From contig CP012816.1 of the NCBI GenBank assembly GCA_001936135.1, forward strand, positions 3,345,501 through 3,409,500: 64,000 nt of DNA, read 5' to 3'. The notes beneath the pieces are model-generated. The model had not been told where the DNA came from, did no database searches, and saw only the letters and a list, made by a program, of their open reading frames with translations. Origin of the DNA: Saccharomycopsis fibuligera x Saccharomycopsis cf. fibuligera (Eukaryota; Ascomycota; Saccharomycetes; Ascoideales; Saccharomycopsidaceae). This document shows positions 60,622-64,000 of the stretch, one piece after another (position 1 is the first letter of the stretch; each line of letters opens with the position of its first letter). Position numbers and translations under genes: made by a program.

Positions 60622-61143
60622 ATGATTGCCGGTTTGGGTCTCAAGTCAATTGTTCAACAGCAAAGGGCTACTGCCATCACTTTTGCCAGATGCTTTAGAA
60701 CCGCTGCACCAGTTGCCAATGCCTCTGTTGCCAGCGCCCATGCTGCTGCTAAAGAACTTACCACCAAACCAAACCCAGACCCATTGCTTGCTGAATATCC
60801 AGACTTTAAGCCAGAACTTTACTTTAACAGAGATCCATACAACAAGTACGATGATCAGCAAAATAGAAGAAACTTTGATGAGCCATTGCATATAAATGAT
60901 GATATGTTAAACATGTGGTCTCCAGATTACTACCAACCAGTTAGTGATGCTACCGCTTTAAAATATAATGCTGTTTTCTTTGGTGGTATTGGTATCTTTG
61001 CTGCTACTCTTTACTATTTCTTTTACCCAGAAAAACCAGCTATGCCAAGAAACTACCCACACGGTGGTTTGGCTCAAGCTTTGGGTGCTAGTAGTGAGGA
61101 AGACGCTCCATTATATGCCGCAAGAATCGACAAGACTGCTTAA
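60622..61143 (+). CDS. Complex I subunit NDUFB8 (ASHI)-like
   Basis: The 173-residue protein has an N-terminal basic segment (R-A-T-A-I-T-F-A-R-C-F-R) that looks like a mitochondrial presequence. A hydrophilic domain follows with D-P-L-L-A-E-Y-P-D-F and Y-N-K-Y-D-D-Q-Q-N-R-R-N-F-D-E-P. A single membrane span lies at about 113-135, and the end contains Y-P-H-G-G-L. The Y-D-D-x-x-N-R-R-N-F-x-E-P block is typical of the NDUFB8 accessory subunit in the distal membrane arm of complex I. The gene lies apart from the 75-kDa subunit gene, as usual for nuclear genes. Confidence 0.82.
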   Translation: MIAGLGLKSIVQQQRATAITFARCFRTAAPVANASVASAHAAAKELTTKPNPDPLLAEYPDFKPELYFNRDPYNKYDDQQNRRNFDEPLHINDDMLNMWSPDYYQPVSDATALKYNAVFFGGIGIFAATLYYFFYPEKPAMPRNYPHGGLAQALGASSEEDAPLYAARIDKTA

Positions 61144-61618
61144 ACGAAAACTTGAAGAATAACAAATTTATCTTATTAGTTTTCAGTTAGCGAGCGATTT
61201 TTTCTATTTTTTTTTTCAAAAAAAAAAAAAAAAAAATTAAAGAGAAATCATTGCGAAAATGTACTTTAGCATCATCTATCAGCATATACTGCATGGAAAG
61301 AAGCAAGAAAATCATTCAAAATCTAAACAACTAAAAGTCAAGTGACGGTTCATTGTATTCATTGATGGCTTTTTTTCTATTTTTCCATTACACAACGAGT
61401 TCAATTCACTAACCTCAGTCAAATTACAACTTCCCGCGTTTCTCAATTACTCTAGTAAAAGTATCAAATCTCTAGTACACCTAGAATAATTCACTACTTA
61501 CAATTTTCTACTTTTTTTTTCTAATGTTATGTTTTTATTTGTTTCGAAATCTTGTTTTCATCTAAACACTATCGTAGTATATGACCAGCTAAAACTTTAA
61601 ACGCAAAAATACATCTTT
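61144..61618. other. Convergent intergenic region
   Basis: The 475-bp AT-rich region has 18 A at about 61220-61237 and a T/C-rich part. It holds both 3' ends, and no gene is seen. Confidence 0.5.
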
Positions 61619-62734
61619 CTACCAAAACTTCAAATCTTTCTGACCGTAAATCTCATAAACAATAACAATAACAACATCGCAAACCATTTTCACTTCATCA
61701 GGTGTATTTTCCTTTTGCCTCACATAAAGAAGCTTTTTAGAAACTTCACGTAGTTCATGTAATTCACCATACTCAAGCACATCAGTCAATTTTAAGAAAA
61801 GCGCCAAAGACCACAAATTCAAATTACCTTTCATTGACTTATTAACTAGTTTTTTCATGTACACTATAAGCCTAAGCACCGTATGGTGTGGTAGGGCTTG
61901 AAGAAGAGACTTAGTGGGTTTATGGTTAAGCATGAATGCACGCCAGGCTGTGAATTTATCGGGGAACCGCGTGGGTATTTCTTCACTTTGGAAATTGTCA
62001 TCATCAGTAGGCTGGACATGACGAATACTAGTGACGGTTTGAATATTGGCTATATCAGCATCTATGCTGTCATTTTCATTCTCATTGGCATTGTTGTCAT
62101 TGGCATTGTTGTCATTGGCATTGTTGTCATTGGCATTGTTGTCATTTATTGTATCAGCCTCTTTATCTTCATTTTCTTCTTGATTCATTTGATTCACATT
62201 TTGGTTTTCCTCTTCGTTGTCTTGCTGATCTCCAATTTGAATTCCGACTTCAACTTCACCAAATTGTTCTTCCATCTCTTCTTCCTCATCATTAAATAAT
62301 CGCTTTTGTATCTTAAAATCTTCAATAAATCGGTCCTTCCAAGCTATGAACTTCTCTCTTGTTTCCTGTGTAAACTGAACATCTTGTATCTGCTTAGCCA
62401 TGTTATTCACCCCTACCGCGCCATCAACACCACGCTGCATTCCAACATCCTGCTTCTTCAGTACTGGGTATTGATCATCTCCATAATCCAATACCACCTC
62501 GTCTCGACTCAATGCCATGGCTGCTGCCGCTGCCGCTGACCGTTTCCGTTTATTTGCAGCAGCATGAAAATTCATCAATTTTCGTCTCGACGTAAAAAAC
62601 ACTTGCTCACTGGATTCCAGCTCATGCCTTACTGATGATAAGTAACTGGAAACATCAGTATAGTTAAAGTTTTCTCCGCTGGTAGTTGATGGTGGCTTGT
62701 ATTCGAAAGGGAGTACTTGTTTTTGGGCATCCAT
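61619..62734 (-). CDS. BRR1: BRR1/Gemin2-like snRNP assembly protein
   Basis: The 371-residue protein has the SIP1/Gemin2 pattern: an N-terminal helix S-S-Y-L-S-S-V-R-H-E-L-E near 30, then basic K-R-K-R, then a long Asn/Asp/Glu-rich variable region. The helical C-terminal part has L-R-L-I-V-Y-M-K-K-L, N-L-W-S-L-A-L-F-L-K-L-T-D-V-L and E-L-R-E-V-S-K-K-L. Yeast Brr1 (341 residues) binds Sm proteins and helps snRNP formation. The middle holds four 15-bp tandem repeats coding N-D-N-N-A (62086-62146). The assignment comes from helical motifs and length, with no other name fitting better. Confidence 0.65.
   Translation of the reverse strand: MDAQKQVLPFEYKPPSTTSGENFNYTDVSSYLSSVRHELESSEQVFFTSRRKLMNFHAAANKRKRSAAAAAAMALSRDEVVLDYGDDQYPVLKKQDVGMQRGVDGAVGVNNMAKQIQDVQFTQETREKFIAWKDRFIEDFKIQKRLFNDEEEEMEEQFGEVEVGIQIGDQQDNEEENQNVNQMNQEENEDKEADTINDNNANDNNANDNNANDNNANENENDSIDADIANIQTVTSIRHVQPTDDDNFQSEEIPTRFPDKFTAWRAFMLNHKPTKSLLQALPHHTVLRLIVYMKKLVNKSMKGNLNLWSLALFLKLTDVLEYGELHELREVSKKLLYVRQKENTPDEVKMVCDVVIVIVYEIYGQKDLKFW
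62086..62146 (-). repeat. 15-bp tandem repeat in the BRR1-like gene
   Basis: About four copies of a 15-bp unit code N-D-N-N-A repeats in the variable middle of the protein. In-frame length variation is expected. Confidence 0.85.
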
Positions 62735-63174
62735 GTTCAGTATTTTCAGTGTTTCAATGACTTGGCTGCTGGTTTACAATCCCAGCGAACTTTACAATTG
62801 ATCGAGATAATATTGAAATGTTGGGAGTATATGAAATCACACTAGCTAAGCCAAAATAAAATAAAAAACTTATATATAGGTAGCCTTTTTTAAAGGTTTG
62901 ATAGACTTTTATAGACACTACATCCCCATCGATGCCCTGCTGCATACCAAAGGACAATTTTTTTTACTGCCTGCAGTCTACTCTACGATTTCACGTGATC
63001 ATAGTATTTAATTTCGCTTTCGATCGAGAGCAGAAAAATGGCAGCTTGAGCTTTGGCCATTGTATTGGCCGATATTTGCTGCTGCTGCCATGTTATAGCA
63101 TCAATGATATATTGATTATCTCGTACTAAAGCTTTTTCAATTATATCAGCTATATCAATAATATCAATAATAAA
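62735..63174. promoter_or_regulatory. Divergent promoter region, BRR1-like and Asterix-like genes
   Basis: The 440-bp region lies between divergent start codons, with CACGTG at 62992 and ATATCAATA repeats near the Asterix start. Confidence 0.5.
62992..62997. promoter_or_regulatory. CACGTG (Cbf1-type E-box)
   Basis: The context TTTCACGTGATC lies about 180 bp upstream of the Asterix-like start. The motif resembles the site upstream of NUP120. Confidence 0.45.
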
Positions 63175-63766
63175 ATGCCAGTTCCTGTGAAACGCGAAGA
63201 CCTTGTGGTTAAGTATGTTCTACTATATTATGGTGCTATTATCTATTTGTTAATTATTATCTATGAGCTTGGACTGCAATAGCATGTATGAATTGTTATC
63301 TGGCTGGATAGTATAGTAAGCTGACGAATGGCCACGATAGTACCTATTTATCTTCTAATTAGAGTTATGTGCATTTGTCATAACATCAAATCATGAATCT
63401 ATCAAGCCTGTAACGTTAATCTGATCATCACTGCTCAACATAAAACTAACAATTTTCTTCCATTAATATAGATACACTCATAGTCCCCAAATCCCAAAAA
63501 ACCCTCCAACGGGAATGATTGCGCAAACATTACCAATGGCTGCCATGTTTTTAAGAAACAAAATGCTTAGTTGGGTAGCCTTTTCCATTTGCTTGCAACA
63601 TTATTTGAATTATCGTAACGTGCCTCTTTCTGAAGATGGTAATTCACCATTATTGAGTTTAGTTCTCGCTGCTATGGGTGTCTTTACTGCTTATATGGAT
63701 GTATGTATTAGGCTGGCGCAGTTATTGCTGTCAATTTATGAAATTTCATTAATGGCATTCTTATTT

Positions 63767-63816
<50 letters not shown>

Positions 63817-64000
63817 GATTAATTTCATAAACCAGAATAGCCTTCTCATCTAAGAGCAACGCTATGTCATCACTTTGACTGAAATCTAAATACTAACAAA
63901 CAATTATAGATCTTTATTCCATCCCCTCAAACTCAGCCAAAAAGTAATAGTGAAAGAATTATTGAATCTGCAACTACAGTAGTATCTAGCGTGGTCAAAA
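63175..64000 (+). CDS. Asterix (WDR83OS/PAT complex)-like small membrane protein, partial, three exons so far
   Basis: Exons are 63175-63212, 63472-63700 and 63910 to the window end. Joining gives MPVPVKREDLVVKYTHSP, then a proline-rich segment and two hydrophobic spans. The third exon starts I-F-I-P-S-P-Q-T-Q-P-K. Both introns have GTATGT donors, ACTAAC branch sites and ATATAG/ATTATAG acceptors. The size, the early conserved N-terminus and the two or three close membrane spans fit the UPF0139/Asterix family. These proteins help insert multi-pass proteins at the ER translocon (PAT complex). The C-terminal end is outside the window, so confirmation needs more sequence. Confidence 0.7.
63213..63471 (+). 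other. Asterix-like intron 1
   Basis: The 259-bp intron runs from GTATGTTC to TTAATATAG, with AAACTAAC at about 63443-63450. Confidence 0.8.
63701..63909 (+). other. Asterix-like intron 2
   Basis: The 209-bp intron runs from GTATGTAT to CAATTATAG, with TACTAAC near 63891. It contains a run of 47 T (63769-63815), which makes sequencing and splicing of this region error-prone. Confidence 0.8.

Noticed and set aside
62086-62146. CRISPR-like regular repeat
   Set aside because: The repeat is a 15-bp in-frame coding tandem without spacers in a eukaryotic gene.

Overview
The window is a piece of a budding-yeast (Saccharomycotina) chromosome, AT-rich in most parts. It has compact intron-poor genes, a few introns with GTATGT/TACTAAC/AG signals, Pol III tRNA genes with solo-LTR debris beside them, and two nuclear genes for respiratory complex I, which Saccharomyces lacks. 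Two CTG codons in the WD40 protein at 14521-15882 sit where the WD40 consensus has serine (Y-L-A-x-A-x-D-D). I therefore infer a CUG-to-Ser (CTG-clade, Candida/Debaryomyces-type) species. Standard-code translations will show Leu where Ser is probably inserted. I do not name a species.

Layout. 1-5 kb: end of a protein kinase gene, an aspartyl-protease-like GPI protein whose catalytic motifs are altered, and tRNA-Val with an LTR. 5-15 kb: a GYF-domain protein (SMY2/GIGYF type), a POM33/TMEM33 gene with a 25-nt microexon, an SMA2-like and an ECM7-like membrane protein, and SWD3. 17-30 kb: CPA1, BIR1, NUP120 and SLY41. 30-35 kb: a GC-rich non-coding island followed by an STP3/STP4-like zinc-finger gene. 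35-39 kb: tRNA-Asp, a cluster of solo LTRs (two head to head) and a second tRNA-Val. 39-49 kb: isopropylmalate synthase, a CLC chloride transporter, CUS1 and the 75-kDa complex I subunit. 49-64 kb: two more GC-rich islands, a hotdog-fold protein, an intron-containing fatty-acid desaturase, a ferric-reductase-like protein, the NDUFB8-type complex I subunit, a BRR1/Gemin2-like gene and a three-exon Asterix-like gene running off the end.

The genes are mostly unlinked housekeeping functions: chromatin (SWD3), kinetochore/passenger complex (BIR1), nuclear pore (NUP120, POM33), splicing (CUS1, BRR1), amino-acid synthesis (CPA1, LEU4), respiration (two complex I subunits), membranes (desaturase, CLC, SLY41) and ER translocon (Asterix). 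I see no operon-like or defence system. The observations most worth checking are the CUG-dependent SQ repeat in the GYF protein, the microexon, the altered aspartyl protease, the mismatched tRNA-Val, the CPA1 leader without an arginine attenuator uORF but with a presequence, and the three GC-rich intergenic islands.
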